A stretch of 64,000 nucleotides of DNA, taken from contig JAALGZ010000010.1 of assembly GCA_015227615.1 (NCBI GenBank), positions 806,001-870,000 of the forward strand. The letters run 5' to 3'. The notes under the pieces were generated by a model. It was not told the DNA's origin and did no database searches. It saw only the letters and a list, made by a program, of their open reading frames with translations. The translations under genes were made by a program, and so were the position numbers. Within the stretch, counting starts at the first letter, position 1, and every line of letters starts with the position of its first letter. Shown piece by piece: positions 12,209 through 26,989 of this stretch. The stretch is from Labyrinthula sp. Ha. Taxonomy: Eukaryota > Sar > Bigyra > Labyrinthulida > Labyrinthulaceae.

Positions 12209-15200
12209 AGCTCCATAATTAAATTTTAACAAAAATCTATTTCTATTGCAATAAAAGAATGATATGTGATAATTATTTTAACATGTTTAGTTTAATTTGG
12301 TAAAATATATTCTGTATTCAAAGCTTGGGGGTTAATAACTCAGTTCAAACAACCTGAACAGAGCGGTTGAAAGCAACAAACTACGATTATTTAAGCTGGT
12401 TTTCTAGTAGAGCAAGATAAGGGAAGATACCCTACAAAAAATGAGGGGTTCATAAGGAAACATAGACTTTAAGAATTCTTGGATTGTTATTACTATTTTC
12501 ATGAATAATGCTTCACGAGGTTGATTCACCGAAACATCAAACCAATGTGCCATTGGTCAGAATAGCAAGAACGCAAATATTACCTCTCTTCATTCTGTAC
12601 ACGAGAAAGGACTTTGAAATACTCGGAGAAGCTTGAGAGAATGGAAGTGGCAACTATAAGCATATACGTGAATATATCATAAGAAAAAATTAAATATTGT
12701 GTTATTGAATACTTATGATGGTACTATCTTATAGGGATATATGTAGCTAAGCAGAGGAAATGGTCATTACATATGAGTTTTTAGTATATATATATATATT
12801 CTAATTAGCACGTGAAATATTGGATATCATACGTGCAACCTACATATACTATATATAAGCTATCCATGGGTCCGAGAATGGATAAGTTGGCCTGTTTATT
12901 GCACATTTAGAAAAAAAAATACTGAAATTAACACCAATTTATATACAACACTTATATTTTATACTGTGGTTTTGGGTAGCTTTCGCAGGTACCTGAAAAT
13001 GTATATTTTAAAATATTACACAACCATGGAATATATCTGACTAACTATTTCTTTAGTTCAAAATAAATGTCTGTTTGAGTTAATAAAGGTAATGTTGATA
13101 TTGTTTTTGCTTAAATTTTTTACTAACACATCACAACATAGATAGATGTACAAAGTTTGTTGATTATCGCTTCACCACAAGGCCGGATTAATAATCATTC
13201 TTAGTCGGAAAACATGATTATGTTAATGAAGCTATTAGAATAAGAAATTTCTGTATATCGGATATATTACCTGAGTTATAAGGATATATAAAGGAGCTTT
13301 CCAGATTTAGATATCCGTAAAAGGAATCAATTGCAACATCGGGCGGATAGACAATATTCTAATGATTCTTAGTCTACGAAGCGATATGTAATGAAAGCAG
13401 TGTTCATTAGCTATATATTTTGAATGTACTGGTAAGAGATCTTAGTTGTTAGAATGGGAAAAGGTAACTACGATATCTAGTTTAGGCTAAATTTTATATC
13501 ATGATCTCTCTGCCACGTCTAGCTTTGCTGCTCGTACAAATATATATATATAGAGAAAGACTTAAAGGTCAAACTAATATTTGAAACAGTTTCTTTTTAA
13601 TTTCCTTAATCTCATTGCATTTATGATACCTGAATTAGCTTGAAAGTCTTAATTCAAAGGCTGAAACATCTTATTTTTGAGCCATAGAACTCTTGTATCT
13701 AAAATATTCAATTGGCCGAGCTATATTTTTAATACTAAATAGATTTTGTATCCTTAGATTATGAAATCCAAAATCAATTAAACTATTTAACTATTAGTAG
13801 TACTTGAAACCTTTGTCACGGTTTTATATAAAGTAGTATGGACCATACTTATTTTATTTTCCAGAGCCTTTTATTTTCTTTATTACGTTTTAAGAAAGCA
13901 ACTACAACTAAGTGGTATATATATATATACAAGTTACAGTTAGAAGTCCCGAGACATACTTGAAGAAATTGAATATAGTGGAAGATATCTGTTGCCGTTG
14001 ATATAAATGAAATAGAGTATAACAGCATTACAACCAAAATTTGCTCAACTAAAGCGATATTACCCTTAATCTATTGTTTAATTCAAATATATTTAAGAAG
14101 TAAATATCTTTAGATTTGTTGAATCTAATTCGATCATTAAAAATGACCTACAAATACTAGATACCCTTCAATAGAAATCTTACTTATTCTTAAATCCAGT
14201 AAGGATAAACCCAGATATATTATTAGAGGTAAGAGGTTGTAATTAAGTTCAGTTAAAGGATATAGAATAAAGATGATATATTTCAGAATGAAAAATAATT
14301 AATTATAATGGTAGGTTACCTAAATAAACTTATATACAAAATTAGTTCCCATGTACATAACAATGCAACTGCAACACACGCCTCTTGATCACCACTTTAC
14401 TAAAATGACCAATTTCTAAGTTACATGACGTTTTTTCTTGAAATTTCAGAAGTTTTAGTAATATCAGAGTTAGAACAAATTAATACGAGATATCCTGTTT
14501 TCTAAGAAAACACATCATATAAGATTCTATTCAGTTATTCAGTAGTATGAATTCTAGTTCCTTGTGTATTCATTTTGAGTAATGAGAGTGGTTAAGTTTT
14601 ACTGAATAATACTCTGGATAATACTTATAAATTAATTCTTACTTAAAAAATTAAGTATAAATAACATAAAAACATAAAATAGTTTAAGCTGAAAGCATTG
14701 TAGTCACAAAATTGGCAAAAACATTAAAACTGGCTAACGACGAAGTTAAAATTAAAATATCCCATGTAAGAATAAGAAATCTAATTTATGGTCATAAGAA
14801 ATAACTTTAACAGAAAAAAATTTGTTGAACCATGTAATCAATAGCATATTGTGTCTTTTTATAACACTTTTAGAGGTTATTTTTCATTTTCTGGTACTCA
14901 AAGTAAGCTACAATATACTGACAACTATAAGTTGGGGCAGGGTGATATTCATGTTGTCTAATAGTTTAAATTTTCGGTTACCTTATAAACTATCCAATCT
15001 AATAAACACATGGCTCTGTAGATAAGAATTAATAAAATCACATGTTTAAAGTCATTAAACGAAAAGATCTGGTAGATCGAAACAGAAATCTACTTCTTGT
15101 TCCTGAACATTGACGTCAAGCAAAGAAAATTATTCTCATATTTCAAAAGAGCATTGATGAGTAAATAATGTAAAATGAAATTCGAGCTTTAGAATGAATT

Positions 15201-17886
15201 AATCTTTCACGTTGTTAAAATTCTAAGCACTCATGCACATGCAATAGTAGATAATTCAGTTTATGATTATATACTTGAATTCTTTGGATTACGAGCTTAG
15301 TTGGGTTCATTTAGATACATCATTTTGACGTTATTTCAAACATCCCTCTAAAACAATATTACAATAATTTAACTCCGTGAAATATATTTATTGAAAATAA
15401 ATGAGATCAGCCAACAAGAATTATTCTAGCTACAATAATTCACGAAAAACCATCCATCAGAATTGTCAACATCACATAGCACTAGTATAATCATTTTACT
15501 ATTCAGAGGAGAAAAAGTTGGGGTAGAAAAAATATCATTTACATTTATATATATATATATGAATAGATACACTTAGCAAAATATTCTCTCTTGAAAAACA
15601 AACTTTGCTTAAATTAATTTAACTGGTATAGCAAAAGCTTAGAAGCAAGCTCATCGAATTCTTTGCCTCCATATACATATTTTAAGCTCGGAAGAAAACT
15701 TCTACCAGTGTTTTCAACATAAGTCTTCTTCAATTTCTGCATAAACGTTTTTTATTTTCTTTTTATTCAAATGAATTTTATTTATTTTTATGTTTCTAAT
15801 TTTTTTTCTTGAATACTTGATATTTATTTAGATTTTCTCTGCGAAAAATTGCTCATTAACAAAGAAAATTACCTGCAACTTTACGTTCCCAAAGTTTCCT
15901 TGTTATGTTAGCTAGATTTTTCCATAACAAATGGTAGAGAAATATTAGCCTACAAAAATAAAGATCTTGTGCTTGTTATATTTAGCGAAGGCTCCAAATA
16001 ATTTAGGCAATGGTCCTTCGATATGAATTTTAATAATTGTATTGGTTATTAAGACACATGATCATACTGCAATATCAGGAGATGATTAGAGTCACGTACA
16101 ATATGTATAATTAAGAATGGATAAAGAGTAAGAATAAAATCTTGTCCTGGTCCGTCAAGTTTAAAGAAGGAAAGATACGAACTGATTCTTTTACTACAAG
16201 GTTTCTACCAAGATTTAACATGTAACCAGATTCTTCTGCAGTATATCCTGATGATAATTCTTTTTTAAGCTCATGTATACAGATTTATTTTTAGTAACCA
16301 AACTATTTTATGTTAGACGATAACTTTGATAGGTAATGTACCTATCCTTAAAACATATACAAATTTGTGAGTATTAGCATTCAGTAGTTGAACCAATTAA
16401 AAGAACATATCAGGGTAATATTTGATTAATTTAAAAAAAATAAGAATCCTTAGCTCGTGAAAAGAATACAAATAATATATTTTTCTGTCAATGTGCTAAG
16501 TAGGCAATGGTAACACCATCCTGAGTAAATCCACGTGAACAAGATGTAAATCACCTTGGTTGATGTGAAATGTAGAGACAATTGCCTCTTCAGATTTCAA
16601 GAATAATCTTGTTTTGAAGAGCTTCGTAACCCAAGATCATTAATTGAGCGTATTAATAAGTCTCTGATAGTTTAGGTCGCAGTTTTCTGCGATGGGCCAT
16701 TGTAATAAGATCTAAGCAAACTGGTTTCTGATAAATAGTCAAGAGGAAACTTGGGTTAAGTGTTATTTGATATATCATCAAAGACTTATAATTTCTGGAA
16801 AAAGAGAGTATATCCATGAAATGTTATTTTATTTTGACTTTAATTTTTAGTGCATGGATTCTTATTATATTTCGTCTTAATACTGCTGATATTTTGAAAT
16901 TATAACCTTGGGGAATAAAATAAATTTATAAGCCAACATGCCGCTTGATTTAGCTTCACTTTCTACTAGTTTAAAGCAGCTTCTTCTATATTTAATCAAG
17001 GTATAAGTTTATTCATAAGCTATACCATTACGTTATGGAATAACCCATGGAGTGAACCAAGCAGTTTATCATCTAAACAAAAACTAATGTTTAATTAAGC
17101 ATGGTTAAATATTAGTTTTCTTTTCCCCATTCATCTAATGAGGAAAAATTTTGCATTTTACGAAACATTCTGGACCTGATGGAATGGAAGTCTTGTCTTT
17201 TCGGCTATTGTCATTCCATCGTCATAATAAGTATTGTTCAGCTTGGCATAGGAAGAGCGAACTTTTTACAACAGGTAGATGAAAAAGATTCTCAAAAAAA
17301 AAGCCATGCATTCTTTTTCTCAAATAAAGCTTAAGCATTGAGCTGAAAATTTTCGGATAAAATTTTAGTTCTTACGTAAGGCTGTCTCTCAGTCAACTTG
17401 CAGTACATAAACACTGATATCACATCTAAGAACAACTAGAACGAGATCCAATGACCTAAGAACGATAGCTTGGCCTAGATTTCATCTGGTTCGGTACCTT
17501 GTAATTCTCTTTTGATCCGGCTTTCTTGATTTTTTTACCTGCTTTTCCTTGTATAAATTCATTGTCTATCTTTGCTGGACAAACTTTGCTGTTAACTTGA
17601 TTCAACCACTAGCTGCTATTCTTTGGGGAAAACGCTTAATGCGATTATTTCTAATTGTCTTACCAAAAGCAGAACTAGTTTCTTTAGTCCAGTAAGCCAA
17701 CATTTCTCATTTGCATCACTTATTCATGAATTTTTGTCTAAAGGGTTTTCTTTCATCCATTTGAAAATATCTGAAGTTATGCTATTCAGCTCAAGAAATA
17801 TATGGAAACTATTTAATAAGCTCAAAGGTTCTCAATAAAACCAAAAAAAAATATTACAAGTACCAGAAAAATATTAGCCTCGAAAA
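12209..17886. other. Gene-poor AT-rich intergenic DNA
   Basis: Contains several short (TA)n runs (for example near 12787, 13540, 13920 and 15547) and only short chance frames. The 62-71 residue frames at 13849-14037, 14822-15025 and 17623-17838 have no recognisable features. No RNA gene or mobile element end was identified. Confidence 0.55.
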
Positions 17887-18993
17887 TTAAGGTGAAAAAA
17901 ATAATTCATCCAATCTTGGCTCGTTTTGTTCGTTTTGGAAGAGAATGTCTCTTGATCCTACAGGTTCTCTAACATTACAACATTCTTTATCAAACACAAA
18001 CACAAACATTTCAATTTCATTCTCCAGGGTGAAGGATCTTTCGTATACAAGATCACTACCTCTTTTTACCTGTAATCTCTTACAATGTTTTAATTTAGAA
18101 AACTTAATATTGAGTTCGGGATCTTTATTTTCTTCAACTTTATTCAAAAAATAGCTATCTGTCCAAAGTATATTGTTGTTTGTTCTCAACAAATCATCAA
18201 TAATGCAATAGTCTTGTATAGATAAAGAAACAGGTTGAAAGGGTAGTTCCACCTTCCTGTACCCGAAAATATGAAAAATTTTTGTATTTTCTTCTATTCT
18301 TAACATTATATGGCTTTGGAAAGAAATACATGAATATTTTGCTTGATGACTGTTGTGTTGAAAATTGTGAAGACAAGACCCATTCAAGTCATAAACTCCA
18401 ATTAAATTTCCATCTTGTAATGCTTTCAAACAGGTGAAATTCAATTTTTTCAGGTTAAAACAAGATAAAAATATGTACTTTATGTACATATCATTCTCTT
18501 TATGAAAACATTCTTGGTTCAGATAACTAATAACACATTGAATGATTCTTTCACAGAAAATTCCAGGAATTAATTCAAACTGCTTCATTAGTTTAATGAA
18601 GTTTTGAGGCAAAAGCTTCTGGACACCATCCCATATCAATATTTCAGGAAATAAAATTAGTTTTTTCTCTATAAGAACAGAAAAAATATAACCTTCAAAA
18701 GTTGCATCTGAAATGTTTTCCGAAAATAGTAACATGTTAATGAGAATTTTCATATCAACTTCCACTAAAGATTCTTCTAATAAGAATACCTTCATCTCAA
18801 TTAAAAATTCTTTTAAACATCCTGATAAAAAAATCTCAACTCTTTTTAGTTCATCGTTATATCTTGCAAGCTTTAGCAAAGATGGAATCTTTTTCTCTAC
18901 AGCTTTAAGGGGTACTCTAACACAAGAAGAATTCAAATCAGATCTTAGCACAATATCATTTTCATTTAACTGAATTAGTTCAAGATCATTCAT
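17887..18993 (-). CDS. Orphan protein with BTB/SKP1-like N-terminal region
   Basis: A 368-residue uninterrupted frame with an ATG start, by far the longest frame in its region, so a real single-exon gene is likely. I do not recognise the family by sequence. Residues about 10-100 alternate short strands and helices in a way that recalls a BTB or SKP1 fold: a DIVLRSDL start, a VRVPL strand, then helices with many Leu and Val. That would suggest an adaptor for a cullin-type ubiquitin ligase, but this rests on pattern only. Residues about 100-200 are helical and Cys-containing. Residues about 200-350 are rich in alternating hydrophobic residues and look like a beta-sheet domain. There is no signal peptide or membrane helix, so the product is probably cytosolic or nuclear. 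A TATA-like run lies just upstream of the ATG. Confidence 0.75.
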   Translation of the reverse strand: MNDLELIQLNENDIVLRSDLNSSCVRVPLKAVEKKIPSLLKLARYNDELKRVEIFLSGCLKEFLIEMKVFLLEESLVEVDMKILINMLLFSENISDATFEGYIFSVLIEKKLILFPEILIWDGVQKLLPQNFIKLMKQFELIPGIFCERIIQCVISYLNQECFHKENDMYIKYIFLSCFNLKKLNFTCLKALQDGNLIGVYDLNGSCLHNFQHNSHQAKYSCISFQSHIMLRIEENTKIFHIFGYRKVELPFQPVSLSIQDYCIIDDLLRTNNNILWTDSYFLNKVEENKDPELNIKFSKLKHCKRLQVKRGSDLVYERSFTLENEIEMFVFVFDKECCNVREPVGSRDILFQNEQNEPRLDELFFSP

Positions 18994-19019
18994 TTATAAA
19001 TTTTATTCTCGGTCTGTTC

Positions 19020-19036
19020 TTTATATATATATATGT
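19020..19036 (-). promoter_or_regulatory. TATA-box-like element upstream of 17887-18993
   Basis: A (TA)n run lies about 27-43 bases upstream of the minus-strand ATG at 18993, reading ATATATATATAAAG toward the gene. The position suits a TATA box with a very short 5' UTR. Similar runs are common in this genome, so the assignment is tentative. Confidence 0.35.
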
Positions 19037-19039
19037 TGA

Positions 19040-22000
19040 CGTGAACCAATTCTTGGTGTGCATTCGGTTGCTGGGAATATTATATAGATTTATGTCTCAA
19101 AATAACCATGTTAATGCACCATTGCAGTAATTTTGGATTTTGGGAACCTTAGTGTTAAATCAACCAACAGGAGAATATCACAAAATATACCAACCTAGCT
19201 TAGTTCTTTTCAAAGAAAGCCTTTTCAGGAATTTGTTTAACTTTTATTGCTAAGTTTTGATTAAATATAAGATATTCGTTAGTGCTGAGAATAACCGAAA
19301 AGAATCAAGTTATTGCCCCAATTCCATCCAGAGACGAATGGTGCACACAGTTCTATTTAACAAGTATCAATACATATGCGTTACAACTTAATTATATTTT
19401 ACATCTATTTCTATGATTAAATATAATTTTGATGGGATGAACTCAAAAGTTTTGCATGGCTGATGCTTTTCTGGAGCTAAGAAAACTTTGTTCACAATTC
19501 TTAGAAAAAGATTCATTATGAGAAAGTTGCTATTAACCCTATTTATGACAATTATCATCTGATTGGCTCAAAATTAGTAAGAAAGTAAAAAGAATAGATA
19601 TTTTCAAGCAAATTTTATTCTTCTTAATGTGGTTCAATACCAACTGACCAGATTATTGAGCAGCAGTCCCTTCCTTCGTTTCTAGATTAATGTCAACTTT
19701 AACTCCATTAGTGCCAGAGGACCTTTTCCAGATAATGATGGTGAAAAAAAATAAAAAAAAAATAAATCTGCTAAAAATATAGAAAAATGATTGTACTGCT
19801 CTTTGTTTAAAGCGAATTTCTTTTAATTATTGTGTGAGGTCTTGCTTTCTATCTCAAGTACTTGTAAAGAAGTTTGAACAAGATGCCTGACATTATCACA
19901 AATCTTGAAACAGTATAATGCTTCACTGATTAAAATTTCTTATTTTTATAGACAACTAAAACACTTGAAGTATATTAGCATGAGAAAAGCCTCGTTCTTG
20001 CTCTATGGTTCAACATAGAAGTAAACATTAATCAGTTGTTTGTCGATAAGTTTTATTTTATCGACACAATATTATAGGAAAACTGAAGTACATATAGGAT
20101 ATTAAATACAGTAATGTACCACTGTAAAAAATCATAATCAACCTTAGGAGATATTAGCTGAATATTATACTTATGCATAATATTTATGGAAATAGCACAT
20201 TCATATCTATACGACAACAATAATTGCGCTCCAGCGATTCAATACGCAAAAAAAAAGTAAAGTCTTGTGACAAGAGAGGAAGCTTCTTATGCGTAAAAAC
20301 TGGAATACTGTATTTTAAATAACAAAACTCATGCCTAAAACTAACAAATTTGTTAAAATCTTAGATCTCCAAATTAACTCAACATTTTGAGAGCATATTT
20401 CTCCCATAATTACTCCAAATATCTGAGTTGCAATTTCTGACCAAAAAACTAAAAGACATTGGCTTACCTATGCAAGAATAGAAAACAAAATATTCAAGGA
20501 TATCTTGGCCTATTCTATACGTATTGATCTCAGGCTTTTCACTATCGAAGCAACCGTGCTATTTACTTGTATAGGTAGTGTTCCACCACTAATAAAACCT
20601 ACTGTATCCTTCTTGAAGATAATGTTAATGAAAATCTATATAGTTGCAACAGCAGAGTATTTGCACATGAATTTGATATTTATTCGGTATTTTTCCGTAA
20701 AAGCAATATCTTCATTGAGACACAAACAACAAAGTTCTGGGCAAAGAAAAGCTAATGGGCTAAGCCTAACGTCCATTGGAGTATATAAAGCCACTTCTAC
20801 GTCAGATAAAAAGACTTCCAAATCTAAAAAGCGTATATTTTGGCATAGAAAGCTTCCAACCAAATCATCTGTGCAAGCAAAAGAAGTTGCAGTGAGACAG
20901 TCAAAATACAACCTGGGTGAACAAAATATAAAAGGAATATAAAGAAATCAAATTGAATAAAAAGGAACAGCTCTAAAAATGTCATGAAGTGAAGAAACTA
21001 AAATTAAGATCCTACTTTTAATTTGCAGAACTTCTTGCTTCATGGGCTAATTCAGAAGAAATATAGTGGTGAGTGAAAAAAAGGATATTTTTGAGAGACA
21101 CTTAATTCTATTGCGACAAATTACATCAATTGCTAGTATATTCTTTTCCGCTCGTTGAAGGTTGCTATTCTCGGCATATTCACTCCATTCCTGGAGACCC
21201 CCTTCTCTCTATTTTTTTTCAAGTTTCAACGGCATTATTCTGCCACGTAATTATATTTTATTTTCTCTTTTTCCAGGCGGGTTTAGATTAAGAATATATA
21301 AACTCTGAAAAAGAACTTTTTTAAACTTCAAAGTGTTAGTACGGTAATTTGTATCTTTGTATCTTACTAAAGGTTCTGCGTCATAAATATTTTTTATCTG
21401 CCTTTGTTTTTTACTTTTCTGTTTGTTCAGCTTTTATTCAATTAAGCAGAGCAAATTAGTTTCACAGAGACTTCAAGAGCTCTTTTGATTTTAAGAGTTC
21501 AAATGTTAGGAGCAATAGAGTATTGTATTACTATAATTAATAGAGCAAGGAATTAACACTGAACAATACAAAAAATTTTCAAAAAACTTAAATCACATCT
21601 CCCCCATCAACTAATTGGTCTATTCATATCAAACTTCATCCAATTGAGATTCTCAAGACACAAGCTACACAGCCAGAGCTATATCATTGTATGTGAGGAT
21701 CCACAATTAACAAGCTAAAACGTAAGATTTATAGAATTCTATTAAGAGAAGTTTCAAATTTTGAGCTAGTCTTTCTTGAGACGGAATAAAGGCTTTCAAC
21801 ATGATAACTTAATAATTACTAATGACTTTTAATAAATAACCCACTTTTGTAATAGTAGGACAGTATTTTAAAATATAGCTTCATTTTCTTGATTCATGTC
21901 ATCCTTCTAGCTACTACCTTTAGTTAATATTACGTCTCAGATATAACTCACTAGGTGCTGATGAAAACTTCTGTAAATTAGGGTCGATTAGGACACCTAG

Positions 22001-25000
22001 AGTAAAACATAGGCATAAAGTTAGCTTTACCTCCATTTCCTTTAGTATAAGGCTAAGATTACTTTAAAATTGGCCATCAAACAAATACACTTTTATTCAT
22101 TTTCTTAAAACCTTTCGAGGTGGTGTCATATTTAGGTGATGTCTTCCTGGGGTCATTTCTATTTTCCTAACAACTTTTGTAATTTTTTAGATACAAGATT
22201 CAAATAATACTTGGTCTTTGGTTCAGCTATGTGAACTTAACCTCCTTCTTAATTTGCTAGCTCATGTATTTTAATCTCAAGACCAGGACAAACCGTAGAA
22301 GCACCATCTTCGTTATGCCAAGGTAAAATGCTGTATGAATCACTTCAGAACTTTTACTATCCCTTTTTCATTGGAATTAAGAAAAAATAATATTTTGGCT
22401 CTGAGCAGGAATCCAAAATAAACCAATCTTACCCATACATTGTCGATTTGAAATTACTTCAATATTCAATGTAACAAAGAGCTTTGAAATTTATTGTACA
22501 CAAACTATCTCATATTGATAGTAGTCTCAGAATAGAACAGGTTGTGGGCAATTTGATAACCTACACAGTGAGATCATTTTGGTTAAAACTAAATGAAAAA
22601 AAGGCTAAAATAAGATACCATTTGTCTGAACAAAAATAAATATTCTCTTGATTGTAAACTTTCATGTGTGAACTCGAACGAAATTTCAACTTGTTTCTTA
22701 TTTCTTTCTTGTTGAAGAAAACACTTCAGTGGCTGATATTCAAAACATAAAGAAAATGTATATTCTGACCTAGAGAAAATATTTAATTTGCTGTCATGAA
22801 GATAACATCCATATATAGCTATTTATTTTAGGCACCAACAGCTAAGCTGAATGTATATTATTTCTTATAGAAGTTAAGGTTAAGCAATATTAAAGTTCAA
22901 GTTGAAATCTGATGATGAGGTATACGCAAAGTATAATATTTTTTTTAAAGCTTTATTATTAAGTAAACTTATGCTCCTGAATGCATTGATCATTGAAATG
23001 AATCTATAAATCATTTAAACTTACCAGCTATATACATATATTCCAAGAGCTTTCTTTGTCCTGAATATGCTTTATTCTTCAAAGTTTTTGTTGGTATCAC
23101 TTCGTCCAAATTTAACTAAGTTGATACTAAAATACAACATACATTAACAATAAGACAAGAAATCACTTCCAAAGGGTAGATGGTAGATCATATGACACTT
23201 TTTCTCCACTACTTATTTGTTGAATGGATATTATATAGTTACTGCTTTCTACAAAGTGAATCCGACTACAATAACTGTCACACTTGTGTTGAAATATCCA
23301 CGCACTTTGGATCAGAAGGCTGTTGATATATATATCCTTTTTTATTTAATGAAAGAAGAATCTGTAGAATAATCTTATCGATAATTTATTGATGTGAAGG
23401 TATCGATGTCTTACTCTAAAAGATGAGAGTTGGTATATAAGCAAAATATTTGTTCGCTTATTTCTAGATAAGTTATGCAGAAATATTTGAATCCTCGGTT
23501 TCCTTACTAAAATACTTACCAACGTTTTTCTGTTTTCAGTTCTCCTTGTTCGTTTTCCTTTTCGGTGATAATATTCAAGTTTCTCTATGATATGATTTCT
23601 TGGAAGAGATTCCATTCGTTCATGCCTAAGGAAAACGAACTTCTTTCAGGCTTTATATTTATTTTGCCGCAGCACAGAGAAACCCCTAGTTTGGTTTCAA
23701 TGGCGCTGTGGTATCTAGATGCTCATCCCCCAGAACATAGAGAATTATGATAATATTTGAATTAGTTGGCTTGATTCTGGGTGGAGATAAATGTATAGGT
23801 AAACTATAGCCATCTTACATTGGGTCTGGTTTCTCTATTTGCGCATATTAGTAAGTCGTAAACTCGTTTAACAGCTTCTATGAGGTAGTTTGGAATACAA
23901 CAAACTAGAATTAGTTTGCTTTCCTGGTACAGATACGTTTGAGTTAATTGGTGCTGCATATACGGGTAAGAAGCCCTTCAAAATTAAAGATATGAGATGA
24001 CAATCACTTGAAGACAACAATTCTCCAGAGGTATTGGGAAAGATTATACTTTGTATCAAGTAGGCACATCGAAGTATTGTTATTAGTTGAGCTTTGAGGG
24101 TACAACTAAAATATTGAGGCGGATAAAGCATCTTCCAAGAGTAAAAAAGGCTTACATTGTTAAACCGATATACAATATAAGGAGCATATTGATAGCAAGA
24201 ATTGTGGATTATTTGAATTAATCCCTCAATATTTAATCAATTAATCATCAAGAAAAATTTATAATTCTCATGCAGAAAATAATATCAAGGGCATAAGAAA
24301 GCAGGTAGGTAAAAGGTGCTACAGCTACAAGAATTATGTATACTTATAGCCAAGACCTTCCATTTAACTAAATCTTTAAATCTACTAGTTCAATACGCAC
24401 GCAGTATAGCTAAATCCTTGAAATCAATTTTATGTTCTTGACTAGAATGAAAAGTTATTTTTCTTCCTTTTCTCTTTGAGAATTACCAGGATAAGAATAT
24501 TTAGCTCTTTATTAAATGTCGACTTTATGTACCTAGTATTATGAAACTTACTTAGAATGAAAAAAAGTATAGGTTATTTCACATCGGGAATATTTTTAAC
24601 GCGTAGACTATACAAACTTTATCAGAGGAAAAGTGTACAAACCATAGCAAGTAATTAGTGTTATAAGCTTAGATTTTCTTGGGATTATGTTCATATGTCT
24701 GGCTGATCAATATTGTTTATATCATCTCGATGAGACGGGACTTGAAGTCAATAATGGAAAACATATGGAAAATATCTAAATTTGCAGTGTAATTCTTATC
24801 AGAAAATGGTACAATTGCTTATTCTAAGATAGAAGGTTATTGTATGTAAATCTTCTAGGCAAATTTCCAGCTAATTTAGTTCAATATTTTATTTATTTCA
24901 TGAAAAGAGTTTCAGCTAAGAACTGTCATGAACTTGTTGCTTTTTGTTGCCAGCTTGCCATTTTTATTTACAGTGTCTCTGGTACTTAATGCCGCCTCAC

Positions 25001-26989
25001 AGTATCTTATATGGTTCTAAAGAGACTGAATTTGGACAATAGGCAACAGAATTCCTTAGGTACCTGTGATTAAAGTTCGAATTTCTGAAATTAATTCCTC
25101 TGTTTGATAGATTGTAAACTGTGAGGCCATATGATAACAACATCTCTCTGGTTACGGAGGAGGTATAAAGGCTGATCTGTAACATTCTTGCACCATAGAA
25201 TTGAACAAAGACAGCAACAGGATAGGAATTAACGTATCTACAAGAAAGTGAAAGTTCAACAAAAGTGATAAATGCCGATAAGTTAACGCTATCTTGAGGT
25301 TATTACATGTATATATTAAACTTGTTTTGCCCCATTTTTATTCTTAATCCACAGCAATATAGTCAGCTAAGACTGAAAATGGCGTATATTTTCCTGAATT
25401 AAGATTAGACGAAAACCCTCTAATTACAAAAAAAATGGTGGGTTCACAACACATAATTCATTCTTGAAAAGTACATACCACAAATCGAAGTTGCGAGAAA
25501 TTAAATAATAGAAAAATAGTTTTGTTCCAGAGGATGCAGAATTAGTTTTGAATGGCTTATAATCCAAGACCTCGGTAACTTCAGTTTTTGTCACAATGGA
25601 AATTTATTTTCAGATCTATTAGACTTAGGAAAAAGATTTCTTGACTGCAATGAGCTAGTAAGCATTCTCAATTATTAAGTAGTATGTTATCATGGTACTT
25701 TTGTCTAGCGTTCTAATAATTGATTCTTAGCTGAAGAAGAGGAAAAGAATGTGGTTTTAGGTGCTTGCGAAAGAAATAAATTATATACGGAAATTTAATC
25801 ACTTGGATTTTTTTCGTAGAGGATGTAGCAGTATTCTAGTCTTCATTTATTGCAAATATCTAAACAATATAATTATTGTTCATACCTTTTGCAATAACAG
25901 TGTACTGTGCTCTTCTTGCTCTATGTTTAAATCATATCTATTTCCAATGCTTAAAGAGCATACAGTTGCAACTGCACAAGCTACTCAGTATCCTAGAATC
26001 TATGTAGACTTAATCCATCAACTGCTAGATAGGAAGCTCTTTCAATTTTGTCCGATCTGAAAAAACAGTTTTTGTTTCTTTTTCACCTATTTGAATATTT
26101 TATATCTTCTTTGAATACCAGAGTTAGAATATTCATGAGTAAAATGAAAATCTTGCGTGTACTATTACTGCTTGTCAATGAGCAATTGTATCTTAGCCTC
26201 AGCAAAAGGAGAGCATCCGTTAAGTCTTCTTGTATATTAACAAGAACCAAGCTAAATAGGAGAAACTATGCATCTTGTAGACATAGTAATAAGGATGCAT
26301 ATAGGTTTTAGCAAAGTCAAAGTTTGTATCACTTCTGGGAAAAAATTCGTATTATGAAAAAAAATCAACTAAGCTGCCTTTATGGAACAAGATCTGAAAT
26401 CTAAATCTCCGTATTCTAAAAAGATTATGAAAAGTCCTAGTATTTGTTTGTACAACAGTTAATGCAAAGCGTTGACGGTTTGGGTTCTAATTTGTAAGAG
26501 ATATGAGTAACAAAGATGATTAGCTCAAGAAAAATCGTTTACCTACTATAATACTTTTCGAGAAGATGTAACTCAAAATATGCATAGCTCTAGACAGAAG
26601 TATAAAAGGAAATAAGACTTATCCCGGATATTAGCTTCTAGTGGTCTATATGTAAAAGTCATTTGAAGGAACTTATAGGGTTATCTATTGCACAAATAGT
26701 TGCATCAGATGGAGGATAATGTATTTCGTAACTAGTAATTACAATAACTTGCTTCCTTTAATTAAGCCATCATTCAATATCTTGAATAGGAAGACTATTT
26801 TTTACACAGACTAACCAATATCTTGGACAATAATATCCTAAGACTGAAGCATTTTTTTTACATTTGACCTTAAATATTCAAGGAAGAAAACTGGCTCTAA
26901 CAAGAACAAAATATCATTTCTCTGCTTAGGTTAATTTCTCATTTTTAGAAAACTAAGAATCTAGACTTAGACTCTACGGTTAAATCAAG
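19040..26989. other. Long gene-poor region
   Basis: Nearly 8 kb without a gene I can support. The longest frame (20505-20942, plus, 145 residues) opens with TTG, not ATG, and has no domain-like pattern. Overlapping frames exist on the other strand. No RNA gene, terminal repeats or retroelement motifs were recognised. Confidence 0.5.

Noticed and set aside
20505-20942. 145-residue plus-strand frame with a hydrophobic start and Lys/Ser-rich end
   Set aside because: It opens with TTG, has no ATG-based start of comparable length, no motif and overlapping frames on the other strand; chance length in AT-rich DNA is plausible.
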